17,883 bases of DNA from an uncultured Bacillota bacterium. GTDB taxonomy: Bacteria; Bacillota; Clostridia; Tissierellales; Tepidimicrobiaceae. The DNA lies in the NCBI GenBank assembly GCA_937967955.1, contig CALBUB010000092.1, forward strand, positions 1 to 17,883, read 5' to 3'. Under the pieces are notes generated by a model. It ran no database searches. It was not told where the DNA came from and saw only the letters and a list, made by a program, of their open reading frames with translations. Shown in pieces: positions 1-5,481 of this stretch. The position numbers were made by a program, and so were the translations under genes. The first letter of the stretch is position 1; each line of letters starts with the position of its first letter.

Positions 1-177
1 ACGAATTAAAACGTCTTAAATGTTACTAGACTACCTATAAGGAATTGAAACTAAAATCATTATCTATTAATTCTCCGTCTAGTCTTTGTTACTAGACTAC
101 CTATAAGGAATTGAAACTCTCTTCTCCAACTAATTCCTCTATAGTCGCAATACAGTTACTAGACTACCTATAAGGAA
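1..177 (+). CRISPR. CRISPR array, leader-distal (3') end, partial
   Basis: Two identical 30-nt repeats lie at 22-51 and 88-117. They begin GTTACTAGAC and end GGAATTGAAAC. A third copy at 155-177 matches the first 23 nt and then diverges, losing the TTGAAAC end. The spacers are 52-87 (36 nt) and 118-154 (37 nt), and 1-21 is the end of a further spacer cut by the window edge. Degeneration of the last repeat marks the leader-distal end, so the leader and any cas genes should be to the left and the array should be transcribed on the plus strand. The ATTGAAAC end is the typical 5' handle of type I-B and some type III crRNAs in Clostridia. That subtype is inferred, because no cas gene is visible here. 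Confidence 0.96.
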
Positions 178-179
178 CT

Positions 180-203
180 ACTGCTTTTCAAAGCAGTTTT
201 TTT
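180..203 (+). terminator. Intrinsic terminator closing the CRISPR array
   Basis: The stem ACTGCTT / AAGCAGT with loop TTCA is followed by seven T residues at 197-203. It begins three bases after the last recognisable base of the degenerate terminal repeat, so it would end the pre-crRNA transcript right at the array boundary. Confidence 0.85.
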
Positions 204-312
204 ATGCTCAAATTCTAAAGGATACCCCTCCAATATTTGATAGCAACCATAATATTAATTTTCAATCTGGTTATACTAAGGAAGATGAAATCAATAGGAA
301 GGGAGGGGTAGT

Positions 313-522
313 ATGGCAGTTGTAAAAGTTATTGAGTTAATGGCAGAGTCTGCCAATGGCTGGGAAGAGGCAGTCCAAGAAGCAGTTACAGAGGCAGCTA
401 AGACTGTGAAAAATATTAAAAGTGTGTATGTAAACCATATGCAAGCTATGGTTGAAGACAATAAGGTGGTAAGCTACAGAGTTAATGTTAAGGTTTCCTT
501 TGTTGTAGATACAAAAGAATAA
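313..522 (+). CDS. Dodecin family flavin-binding protein
   Basis: A 69-residue protein with the dodecin pattern throughout: an N-terminal strand (AVVKVIELMAES), a helix opening with GW (Trp17) followed by EEAVQEAVTEAAKTV, the NIKSVYV strand, and a C-terminal YRVNVKVSF strand. Dodecins are small dodecameric shells that bind riboflavin, FMN or related flavins between paired tryptophans and are thought to store or buffer free flavin in the cytoplasm. Length and the single helix-facing Trp fit the family. A strong SD (GGGAGGGG, 301-308) sits before the ATG. The gene is monocistronic: the CRISPR terminator lies upstream and its own terminator at 534-558 downstream. I could not identify a clear -35/-10 pair in 204-312. 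Confidence 0.93.
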   Translation: MAVVKVIELMAESANGWEEAVQEAVTEAAKTVKNIKSVYVNHMQAMVEDNKVVSYRVNVKVSFVVDTKE

Positions 523-533
523 TTTGTACATGG

Positions 534-558
534 AACCAGTCTTAATGACTGGTTTTTT
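534..558 (+). terminator. Intrinsic terminator after dodecin
   Basis: Perfect 8-bp stem AACCAGTC / GACTGGTT with loop TTAAT, followed immediately by a T tract. It lies 11 bases after the dodecin stop codon. Confidence 0.88.
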
Positions 559-580
559 ATATTTTTTTGAAAATATGATG

Positions 581-586
581 TATAAT
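581..586 (+). promoter_or_regulatory. Candidate -10 box for the dipeptidase gene
   Basis: A consensus TATAAT hexamer lies 40 bases before the start codon at 627, just after the dodecin terminator. No good -35 at 16-18 bp spacing is visible; TTGAAA at 567-572 is too close. The promoter is therefore only suggested. Confidence 0.4.
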
Positions 587-626
587 AGTAAATAATAATC
601 AAAAGCACACGACTGGAGGTAAATAG

Positions 627-1562
627 ATGAGAACCATAGATTTACATTGTGATACCGTATTAAAATTGATGGCTGATAAAAATAAAGGCCTTTATGAAAA
701 TGACTTGAATGTGGACATTAAGAAGCTAAAAGAAGCCAACTCCTTAGCCCAATTTTTTGCCATGTGGGTAGACTTAAAAAGTGGACAAGACCCTATGGAG
801 ATTGCCTTAAGGATGATAGATAGATTTTATAGGGAAATTGAGAAGAACTCTTCTCATATTGCCCTTGCTACTAATTATGAGGAAATTATGGAAAATGATA
901 AAGAAGGAAAGATTTCTGCCATCCTTACTATAGAAGATGGAGGGGCCCTTAAAGGTGAATTATACAATCTAAGGAATTTTTATAGATTGGGAGTAAGGTC
1001 TATAACTTTAACTTGGAACCATCCAAATGAAATAGGCTATCCTAATTTCCATGAAGAATATAGGGACAAAGGCTTAACTGATTTTGGTATAGAAGTGATC
1101 CATGAGATGAATAGGTTAGGTGTGCTCATTGATGTATCCCACCTTTCAGATAAAGGTTTCTATGATGTGGCCAGGGAAAGCAAAAAGCCCTTTATTGCCT
1201 CTCATTCTAATGCAAGAAGTGTAAAAAACCATCCTAGAAACCTTACCGATGATATGATAAAAGTCCTTTCTGAATGTGGAGGGGTTATGGGTATTAATTT
1301 TGAAAGGGACTTTCTAGGGGATTCAGAAAATGCCAGAATAATAGATATGATAAAGCATATTAAGCATATTAAAAATGTAGGAGGAATAGATGTTATAGCC
1401 TTAGGCTCCGACTATGATGGCTCCCACCCGGGCTATGAAATAGAACATATAGGCCAAATAGAAAAGCTTGCCCATAGCCTAAAAGCCAATGGTTTTACAG
1501 AAGGAGAAATAGAGAAGATTTTCTATAAAAATGCATTGAGGGTCATAAAAGATGTATTATAA
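627..1562 (+). CDS. Membrane dipeptidase (peptidase family M19)
   Basis: This 311-residue protein belongs to the M19 (renal/membrane dipeptidase) family, zinc enzymes that cleave dipeptides, in bacteria often with broad L-D specificity. The ligand set is visible in order: DLHCDT (His7, Asp9), IEDGG (bridging Glu103), SHLS (His172), SHSNAR (His193, Arg197) and the GSDYDG motif (residues 260-265). Length is near that of other bacterial members. No signal peptide is present, so it is probably cytoplasmic despite the family name and may process imported or recycled dipeptides. The start is supported by GGAGGT at 615-620. No terminator hairpin was found between it and the selenoprotein gene, so some read-through is possible. 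Confidence 0.95.
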   Translation: MRTIDLHCDTVLKLMADKNKGLYENDLNVDIKKLKEANSLAQFFAMWVDLKSGQDPMEIALRMIDRFYREIEKNSSHIALATNYEEIMENDKEGKISAILTIEDGGALKGELYNLRNFYRLGVRSITLTWNHPNEIGYPNFHEEYRDKGLTDFGIEVIHEMNRLGVLIDVSHLSDKGFYDVARESKKPFIASHSNARSVKNHPRNLTDDMIKVLSECGGVMGINFERDFLGDSENARIIDMIKHIKHIKNVGGIDVIALGSDYDGSHPGYEIEHIGQIEKLAHSLKANGFTEGEIEKIFYKNALRVIKDVL

Positions 1563-1573
1563 GACTTATAATA

Positions 1574-1608
1574 TTGTGAAATCTTTTTTAAAAATGTTAT
1601 CATATAAT
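1574..1608 (+). promoter_or_regulatory. Candidate promoter for the selenoprotein gene
   Basis: TTGTGA (1574-1579) is followed after 18 bp by TATCAT (1598-1603) with an upstream TG (extended -10). An overlapping TATAAT lies at 1603-1608. The SD AAGGAGG follows at 1620-1626. Two possible -10 boxes make the exact choice uncertain. Confidence 0.45.
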
Positions 1609-1636
1609 AAAAAAGTTTTAAGGAGGAGAAGTTTAA

Positions 1637-1894
1637 GTGGACAAGATTATGGTTTTTGGTAGTAAGCACTGACCAGACTGTGAACCAGCGAAAGAGTATC
1701 TTTCCAAACATAATATTAGGCATGTATATCTAGACATTACTGAAAATATGTTTAATCTAAAGAAATTTTTAAAGTACAGGGACACTAGGGAAGAATTTGA
1801 TGAAATAAAAAAGGCAGGTAGGGTAGGCCTTCCTTGTATAGTAATAAATGATGGGGAAAGGATCCTTTTTGACTATAAAGAGCTAAAGGTTTAA
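1637..1894 (+). CDS. Glutaredoxin-like selenoprotein (UPDC active site)
   Basis: Starting at GTG 1637, after an SD AGGAGGAG at 1621-1628, the frame runs 85 codons to TAA 1892-1894 with one in-frame TGA at 1670-1672 (codon 12). Reading that TGA as selenocysteine gives MVFGSKHUPDCEPAKEYL, i.e. U-P-D-C in place of the C-P-x-C redox site of glutaredoxin-related proteins. The rest matches the family: a DITENMFNLKKFLKYRDTR segment, then GRVGLPCIVINDGERILFD, whose LP is the expected cis-proline region and carries an extra Cys67. A small hairpin 17 bases downstream of the TGA fits a bacterial SECIS. It is probably a cytoplasmic thiol/selenol oxidoreductase. Sec machinery genes are not in the window. 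A pseudogene is the alternative, but coding similarity continues undisturbed on both sides of the TGA. Confidence 0.88.
1690..1704 (+). promoter_or_regulatory. Candidate bacterial SECIS element
   Basis: The hairpin GAAAG-AGTAT-CTTTC lies inside the coding sequence. Its loop begins 22 bases after the Sec TGA and has G at the second loop position. As I recall, bacterial SECIS elements have a short stem, a small apical loop with G in the first two positions, and a loop about 16-37 nt after the UGA; this fits. SelB would bind here to deliver Sec-tRNA. Confidence 0.7.
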
Positions 1895-1905
1895 AGCAAA
1901 TATAT

Positions 1906-1950
1906 AGCAACCTTTATAATCTCAGGATTGTAAAGGTTGCTTTTATTTTT
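1906..1950 (+). terminator. Strong intrinsic terminator after the selenoprotein
   Basis: An 11-bp stem AGCAACCTTTA / TAAAGGTTGCT extends inward by several more pairs to a TCAG loop, giving about 16 bp in all. A T-rich tail follows at 1941-1950. Confidence 0.92.
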
Positions 1951-1982
1951 TAAATAAAAACTAAAAATATAATGGTAAAACT

Positions 1983-2055
1983 CCTCCCTGAAATTTATAT
2001 AAGTATCGAAAGATGAAATAGCTGGCTAGAGTAGTCTAAGAAAAATAAAGGGAGG
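1983..2055 (+). other. Possible anti-Shine-Dalgarno pairing in the amidase leader
   Basis: CCTCCCT (1983-1989) is exactly complementary to AGGGAGG (2049-2055), the SD of the amidase gene. The pairing would hide the ribosome site across a 59-nt loop. A seven-base match of this type can arise by chance, since any CCTCC tract complements an SD. No clear sporulation-sigma promoter was recognised in the leader. Confidence 0.25.
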
Positions 2056-2063
2056 TATTTTTT

Positions 2064-2828
2064 ATGGCAAAAGTATTTTTAGATGCTGGTCATGGAGGTA
2101 AGGATCCAGGAGCATTAGGGAATGGATTGATGGAAAAGGATATAAACTTAGCAGTTACACTAAAGGTGGGACAGATACTAACTAATCATGGAGTAATTGT
2201 ATCTTATTCTAGAACTACAGATGTGTTTATTGAGCTAGCAGATAGGGCTGCAATGGCAAACAATTTTGGTGCAGATGTATTTGTATCCTTGCACTGCAAT
2301 GCTTTCCATGATTCATCAGCACAAGGAGTAGAAACCTATAGCTATCCTGGTAGCGCCAAAGGAACCAACTTAGCAAGAGCAATACAGGACAGCATAGTTT
2401 CAAGTGGAGTATATACTAGAGACAGAGGAACTAAAACAGCAAACTATGCAGTATTAAGACTTACTAACATGCCTGCAGCATTGGTGGAAATGGGCTTTAT
2501 AACCAATGGGGAAGATGCATATATACTGGTAAATAGACAGGAGGAATTGGCAGAAGCAATAGCCAAAGGAATACTAAACTATTTAGGAATACCTTATGAA
2601 GATGCTAATACTACCCTTTATAAAGTACAAGTAGGGGCATTTAGTATAAGAGCCAATGCAGAAAACCTTGCTAATGAACTTAGAATAAAAGGTTATGAGG
2701 TTATCATAATCTTTGAAGGAGGCTTGTATAAGGTACAAGTAGGTGCCTTTAGAATTAGAGCCAATGCTGAAAGATTAGTTGAGGAGCTTAAAGGACAAGG
2801 TTACGAAGCCATAATAGTAGTAGCTTAA
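2064..2828 (+). CDS. CwlC-like N-acetylmuramoyl-L-alanine amidase with two SPOR repeats
   Basis: Residues 1-175 form an Amidase_3 zinc amidase that cuts the bond between N-acetylmuramic acid and the stem peptide. Visible ligand and catalytic residues are DAGHGG (His10), Glu24, SLHCNA (His77) and the VEMGF glutamate (Glu142). Two short SPOR-type repeats follow at about 185-217 and 221-253; each starts YKVQVGAF, then IRANAE, and ends GYE. SPOR modules bind peptidoglycan lacking stem peptides. There is no signal peptide. The 254-residue length, leaderless start and two C-terminal repeats match Bacillus subtilis CwlC (255 residues), a mother-cell-lysis amidase made late in sporulation, so that role is inferred. 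A phage lysin is less likely because no phage genes are nearby. SD AAAGGGAGGT precedes ATG 2064. The gene is flanked by terminators and is monocistronic. Confidence 0.92.
   Translation: MAKVFLDAGHGGKDPGALGNGLMEKDINLAVTLKVGQILTNHGVIVSYSRTTDVFIELADRAAMANNFGADVFVSLHCNAFHDSSAQGVETYSYPGSAKGTNLARAIQDSIVSSGVYTRDRGTKTANYAVLRLTNMPAALVEMGFITNGEDAYILVNRQEELAEAIAKGILNYLGIPYEDANTTLYKVQVGAFSIRANAENLANELRIKGYEVIIIFEGGLYKVQVGAFRIRANAERLVEELKGQGYEAIIVVA
2616..2822 (+). repeat. Tandem SPOR-module repeat within the amidase gene
   Basis: Two coding repeats of 99 bp (2616-2714 and 2724-2822) are separated by nine bases. Both encode YKVQVGAF, then IRANAE, then an EL...GYE segment. Synonymous differences are visible, so the duplication is not very recent. 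Confidence 0.85.
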
Positions 2829-2832
2829 GGCT

Positions 2833-2868
2833 AAAAGGCTAGGATTTCCTAGCCTTTTTTATTTTTTT
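2833..2868 (+). terminator. Intrinsic terminator after the amidase
   Basis: Perfect 11-bp stem AAAAGGCTAGG / CCTAGCCTTTT with loop ATTT. The T-rich tail includes two T runs, to 2868. Confidence 0.93.
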
Positions 2869-2884
2869 AAAATATTACATAATA

Positions 2885-2890
2885 TATAAT
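2885..2890 (+). promoter_or_regulatory. Candidate -10 box for ribonuclease Z
   Basis: A TATAAT hexamer lies 54 bases before the chosen start codon, in the gap after the amidase terminator. A poor T-rich -35 would overlap the terminator tail. Only the -10 is convincing. Confidence 0.35.
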
Positions 2891-2944
2891 AGAAAATAAG
2901 CTTTAATAAGAACATAATTAAACTAATTGAAAGAAGGGAGTCTA

Positions 2945-3904
2945 TTGTTAGATGTTGCGCTTTTAGGTACCATAGGAAGTATGCCTATGCCAAATAGCTT
3001 TCTATCTTCTCTGTTAATTAGGTATAAGGGAAGGAAAATCCTTATAGACTGCGGAGAAGGAACCCAAGTATCTTTAAGGCTGCTTAAATGGGGTTTTAAA
3101 ACTATAGATATGATTTGTATAAGCCACGGCCATGGAGACCATATTTTAGGCCTACCAGGTCTACTTTCCACCATGGGAAATAGCGGTAGACAAGAGCCAG
3201 TTTACATACTAGGGCCTAAGGGGATTGGAGAAATAGTTAAGGGCTTGTTGGTAGCAACACCCTATATCCCTTATGACATATATTTAATAGAAGCAGAAGA
3301 AACCACTTTAGCAGTCAACTTTTCAGACAAGGCTATTGAGATAAGTAAGGCTGAAGGTACACCTATATACAATAAGGATTTAATTATATCCACATTAGAA
3401 TTAGACCATTCGGCTCCCTGCCTTGGATACAGCTTCTACCTACCCAGAAGGCCCAAATTTAATGTAGAAAAGGCCTTAAGTTTATCTCTACCTAAAAATT
3501 TATGGAAAAGTCTACAAAGGGGAGAGGCAGTTTTACACAATGGAAAACTTATACAGCCTGAAATGGTATTAGGGGAAGAAAGGGAAGGGATAAAACTATC
3601 CTTTATAACCGATACAAGACCTTTAGATAAGATAGTAACCTTTATTAAGGGCAGCCAATTGTTTGTATGTGAAGGAACCTATGGGGCTGATGAGGATTTA
3701 AGGAAGGCTATAGAAAACAAGCATATGACCTTCTCCGAAGCAGCCCAGCTTGCCAGTAAGGGGAAGGTGGGAGAGCTTATACTTACCCATTTTAGCCCTG
3801 CCATGGAGGAGCCAGAAACCTTTCTATCCAATGCTACTAGCATATTTCCAAATACTACCCTAGGCTACCACCGGCTTACTAGAACATTAAAGTTTCCTAA
3901 ATAA
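2945..3904 (+). CDS. rnz: Ribonuclease Z (tRNA 3'-processing endoribonuclease)
   Basis: A metallo-beta-lactamase-fold protein of 319 residues that would cut the 3' trailer from tRNA precursors. The N-terminus reads MLDVALLGTIGSMPMPNS, then LLIDCGEGTQ, as in clostridial tRNase Z proteins, though GTGG is here GTIG. The metal-binding motif is SHGHGDH (His61, His63, Asp65, His66); further ligands are probably His155 (LDHS), Asp223 (ITDTR) and His282 (LTHFSP). TTG 2945 was chosen over an upstream TTG at 2927: GAAGGGAG lies just before 2945, nothing SD-like precedes 2927, and MLDV is the usual family N-terminus. Spacing is short (4 nt) and TTG is a weak start, so expression may be modest. The gene is followed by a hairpin at 3923-3956. 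Confidence 0.93.
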   Translation: MLDVALLGTIGSMPMPNSFLSSLLIRYKGRKILIDCGEGTQVSLRLLKWGFKTIDMICISHGHGDHILGLPGLLSTMGNSGRQEPVYILGPKGIGEIVKGLLVATPYIPYDIYLIEAEETTLAVNFSDKAIEISKAEGTPIYNKDLIISTLELDHSAPCLGYSFYLPRRPKFNVEKALSLSLPKNLWKSLQRGEAVLHNGKLIQPEMVLGEEREGIKLSFITDTRPLDKIVTFIKGSQLFVCEGTYGADEDLRKAIENKHMTFSEAAQLASKGKVGELILTHFSPAMEEPETFLSNATSIFPNTTLGYHRLTRTLKFPK

Positions 3905-3922
3905 TATAAAATATTAAACTAT

Positions 3923-3956
3923 ACCCCCTCTAATGAATAGTATGTATAGAGGGGGT
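3923..3956 (+). promoter_or_regulatory. Hairpin enclosing the L,D-transpeptidase SD
   Basis: Perfect 10-bp inverted repeat ACCCCCTCTA / TAGAGGGGGT with a 14-nt loop. The right arm contains the SD (GAGGGGG, 3949-3955) of the gene starting at 3963. It could block translation initiation, or act as a weak terminator for rnz, but only TTCTT follows it rather than a proper T tract. It has five consecutive G-C pairs. Confidence 0.7.
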
Positions 3957-3962
3957 TCTTCC

Positions 3963-4724
3963 ATGGTCATTAGCAAAAAGATATTGTTTTTATCCATAGT
4001 AATGCTTTTTATATTTTTGTCCCAGGTAGTTTTTGCTGAAACCAATGAAAAGGAAGCTGTGTTAAAGGAACAAATAGCAAAAGGCTATAACGGAAATGTA
4101 CTAGAACAGAGGAATCTACTACTTAAATTCCAAGCAGAAAACAACTTAACAGTAGATGGAATAATTGGAAAAGAAACCACTAAAGCATTAAAAGCCAAAA
4201 ACAAAAGGGTAGTAGATAAGGTACCTGAGGAGATAAAAGAGAAAGAATGGTTTATAGTTATAAATAAGGATAAGAAAATATTAACTGTATACAACTATGG
4301 GGAAGTATACCAAAAATACCCAGTAGCCTTAGGAAAAAGCTCCTCTCCTACCCCTGATTATAAATTCACAATAGTTAACAAGCTGGTAAACCCAGACTGG
4401 GGAGGAATGGGAGGAAAATTTAAGCCAATTAAAGGGGGAGATCCTAGAAATCCTCTTGGTAAAAGGTGGCTAGGCCTTTCCACTGAAAAATATTGGGGCT
4501 ATGGCATCCATGGGAATTCAGATCCCTATTCTATTGGCAAATATATTTCCTACGGCTGCATTAGGATGATAAATGAAGATGTGGAAGAATTATACGAATA
4601 TATACCTGTGGAAACCAATGTTTGGATTGGAACAGAAAAGGTCCTTAAAGAATGGGGTGTAGAACAGTATATTGAATACTACAATAGGGTAGCAATGGGA
4701 CCCTTTTTTAGATGCATCTTTTAA
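3963..4724 (+). CDS. Secreted L,D-transpeptidase (YkuD) with peptidoglycan-binding domain
   Basis: A 253-residue exported enzyme expected to form 3-3 peptidoglycan crosslinks, which resist many beta-lactams. Domains: signal peptide at residues 1-25 (KK, hydrophobic core, VFA before ETNEK); a PG_binding_1-type helical segment at about 45-78 (KFQAENNLTVDGIIG); a YkuD catalytic domain at about 95-223 with His183 in GIHGN and Cys199 in SYGCIRM. A tail rich in Trp, Tyr and Glu follows. ATG 3963 was preferred over ATG 3933 because GAGGGGG lies seven bases upstream and because this start places the signal peptide at the N-terminus. The SD sits inside a stable hairpin, suggesting translational control. 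It may strengthen vegetative wall or spore cortex; the sequence does not say which. Confidence 0.93.
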   Translation: MVISKKILFLSIVMLFIFLSQVVFAETNEKEAVLKEQIAKGYNGNVLEQRNLLLKFQAENNLTVDGIIGKETTKALKAKNKRVVDKVPEEIKEKEWFIVINKDKKILTVYNYGEVYQKYPVALGKSSSPTPDYKFTIVNKLVNPDWGGMGGKFKPIKGGDPRNPLGKRWLGLSTEKYWGYGIHGNSDPYSIGKYISYGCIRMINEDVEELYEYIPVETNVWIGTEKVLKEWGVEQYIEYYNRVAMGPFFRCIF

Positions 4725-4729
4725 ATAGT

Positions 4730-4759
4730 AGGCTGTTAATGGCAGCCTGCCATATTTTT
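4730..4759 (+). terminator. Weak intrinsic terminator after the L,D-transpeptidase
   Basis: Stem AGGCTG / CAGCCT with a 7-nt loop. A T run follows only after GCCATA (4755-4759), so termination may be partial. Confidence 0.45.
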
Positions 4760-4841
4760 GTAGAAGCCTATAAGCTTAAAAAGAATGTCGAATATAAACG
4801 TTTAAAATTTATATTTTTCTATACACAAAATAGATTGTTAT

Positions 4842-4850
4842 TGGTACAAT
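4842..4850 (+). promoter_or_regulatory. Extended -10 promoter candidate
   Basis: TGGTACAAT is an extended -10 element (TG-n-TACAAT) about ten bases before the hairpin at 4860. No good -35 is visible. A transcript from here would run directly into that hairpin. Confidence 0.35.
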
Positions 4851-4859
4851 TAAAAAGGA

Positions 4860-4909
4860 ATTGCCTAAAAGGAGACTTTAAATAGATAAAATTTAGGCAA
4901 TATTTTTTT
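4860..4909 (+). terminator. Terminator-like hairpin with purine-rich loop
   Basis: Perfect 10-bp stem ATTGCCTAAA / TTTAGGCAAT with a 22-nt loop, then A and seven T residues. It lies 135 bases after the L,D-transpeptidase stop and could be a second terminator for it. The loop contains AGGAGA, which resembles an SD, but no start codon follows in the loop. With the promoter candidate just upstream it could also end a very short RNA. Confidence 0.65.
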
Positions 4910-4992
4910 GAGTTTATGTTTGCTATCATTAGGCAAGTAATAATAAAAATGGTGGTTAATGGTTTAAATTAATAGTGAGAGGAATGTGGAAG

Positions 4993-5163
4993 ATGAGTAA
5001 GGAACAGCTGATAGAAGAATTGCGAGAAGCTATCGAATTAAAAAGGATGAAGCTAAATAAGATGGTTGTTGACAATGTGGACAAAAAGGCCCTATTAAAG
5101 TTTAGTGAAGAGCTTGATGATTTAATAAGAAAGTTTTACGAGATAAAGCTAAATAAAAAATAA
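4993..5163 (+). CDS. Spo0E-like aspartyl-phosphate phosphatase
   Basis: A small (56-residue) two-helix protein. The second helix carries the family signature FSEELDDLIRKFY, the S-x-x-LD-x-x-I pattern of Spo0E, YisI and YnzD. These proteins dephosphorylate Spo0A~P and so delay sporulation; the catalytic Asp of the SxxLD motif is present. ATG 4993 (MSKEQLIEELREAI) was preferred to GTG 4975 because AGAGG at 4978-4982 is the only SD and stands ten bases upstream. The gene is bounded by a hairpin on each side, so it is a single-gene unit. Direct action on Spo0A here is inferred from the family. Confidence 0.87.
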   Translation: MSKEQLIEELREAIELKRMKLNKMVVDNVDKKALLKFSEELDDLIRKFYEIKLNKK

Positions 5164-5187
5164 GCAGAAAGTTTGTCTGCTTATTTT
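5157..5187 (+). terminator. Intrinsic terminator overlapping the Spo0E-like stop
   Basis: Stem AAAATAAGCAGA / TCTGCTTATTTT (12 bp, with an 8-bp core) and loop AAGTTTG. The stop codon lies within the left arm. Confidence 0.75.
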
Positions 5188-5202
5188 GTAAGGAAAATAA
5201 CT

Positions 5203-5239
5203 TAAGAAAAGCTTCATTTTTTTTAAGAAGCTTTTCTTA
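5203..5239. terminator. Bidirectional hairpin between convergent genes
   Basis: Perfect 13-bp inverted repeat TAAGAAAAGCTTC / GAAGCTTTTCTTA with an 11-nt A/T loop. It sits between the plus-strand Spo0E-like gene and a minus-strand microprotein gene. T tracts on both sides are short, so it could serve either direction. Confidence 0.65.
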
Positions 5240-5252
5240 TTTAACCAAAAAG

Positions 5253-5348
5253 CTATATAATGAAACTAAGAATTAATAAAAACAATAAAGCTATTATAAT
5301 ACCTATTATCCAATAAAGAGTCTTTTTACGGATGAAGAAAAACCTCAT
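5253..5348 (-). CDS. 31-residue single-pass membrane microprotein, unknown function
   Basis: On the minus strand, ATG 5348 to TAG 5253 encodes a short basic N-terminus (MRFFFIRKKTLYW) followed by a continuous hydrophobic helix (IIGIIIALLFLLILSFII), so it is predicted to be a membrane peptide with a positively charged cytoplasmic end. Support for a real gene: a good SD (AAGGGGTGG on the minus strand, about 5354-5362), a TATAAT at 5374-5379 upstream, and a perfect hairpin just past the stop. The N-terminal RKKTLYxI pattern resembles the start of some clostridial signal-anchored exported proteins, so a relict N-terminus of a larger gene is the alternative; nothing recognisable follows the stop. 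No function is proposed. Confidence 0.6.
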   Translation of the reverse strand: MRFFFIRKKTLYWIIGIIIALLFLLILSFII

Positions 5349-5426
5349 GATACCACCCCTTATAAAGCTATGTATTATAATTTATTTAAGAATTTATAAA
5401 TATATGCTATATTTTTACTGATAATG

Positions 5427-5455
5427 TTCAAAAATTGGTAATAATTAGGTATTAT
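5427..5455 (+). promoter_or_regulatory. Promoter candidate for the DegV-family gene
   Basis: TTCAAA (5427-5432), a 17-bp spacer and TATTAT (5450-5455), ending 26 bases before the TTG start at 5482. Confidence 0.5.
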
Positions 5456-5481
5456 ATATAGATTTACGAGGAGGGATTAAT

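Noticed and set aside
204..312. CRISPR leader or promoter between the array and dodecin
   Set aside because: The degenerate repeat and terminator put the leader on the other side. TATACT at 272-277 has no matching -35, so I did not call a promoter.
1637..1894. In-frame TGA read as a nonsense mutation (pseudogene)
   Set aside because: The TGA replaces precisely the first Cys of the CPxC motif, no other stop or frameshift is present, the SD and terminator are intact, and a SECIS-like hairpin follows.
2064..2828. Phage endolysin interpretation of the amidase
   Set aside because: No holin, tail or other phage genes are nearby. The CwlC-like length and SPOR repeats fit a sporulation amidase better.
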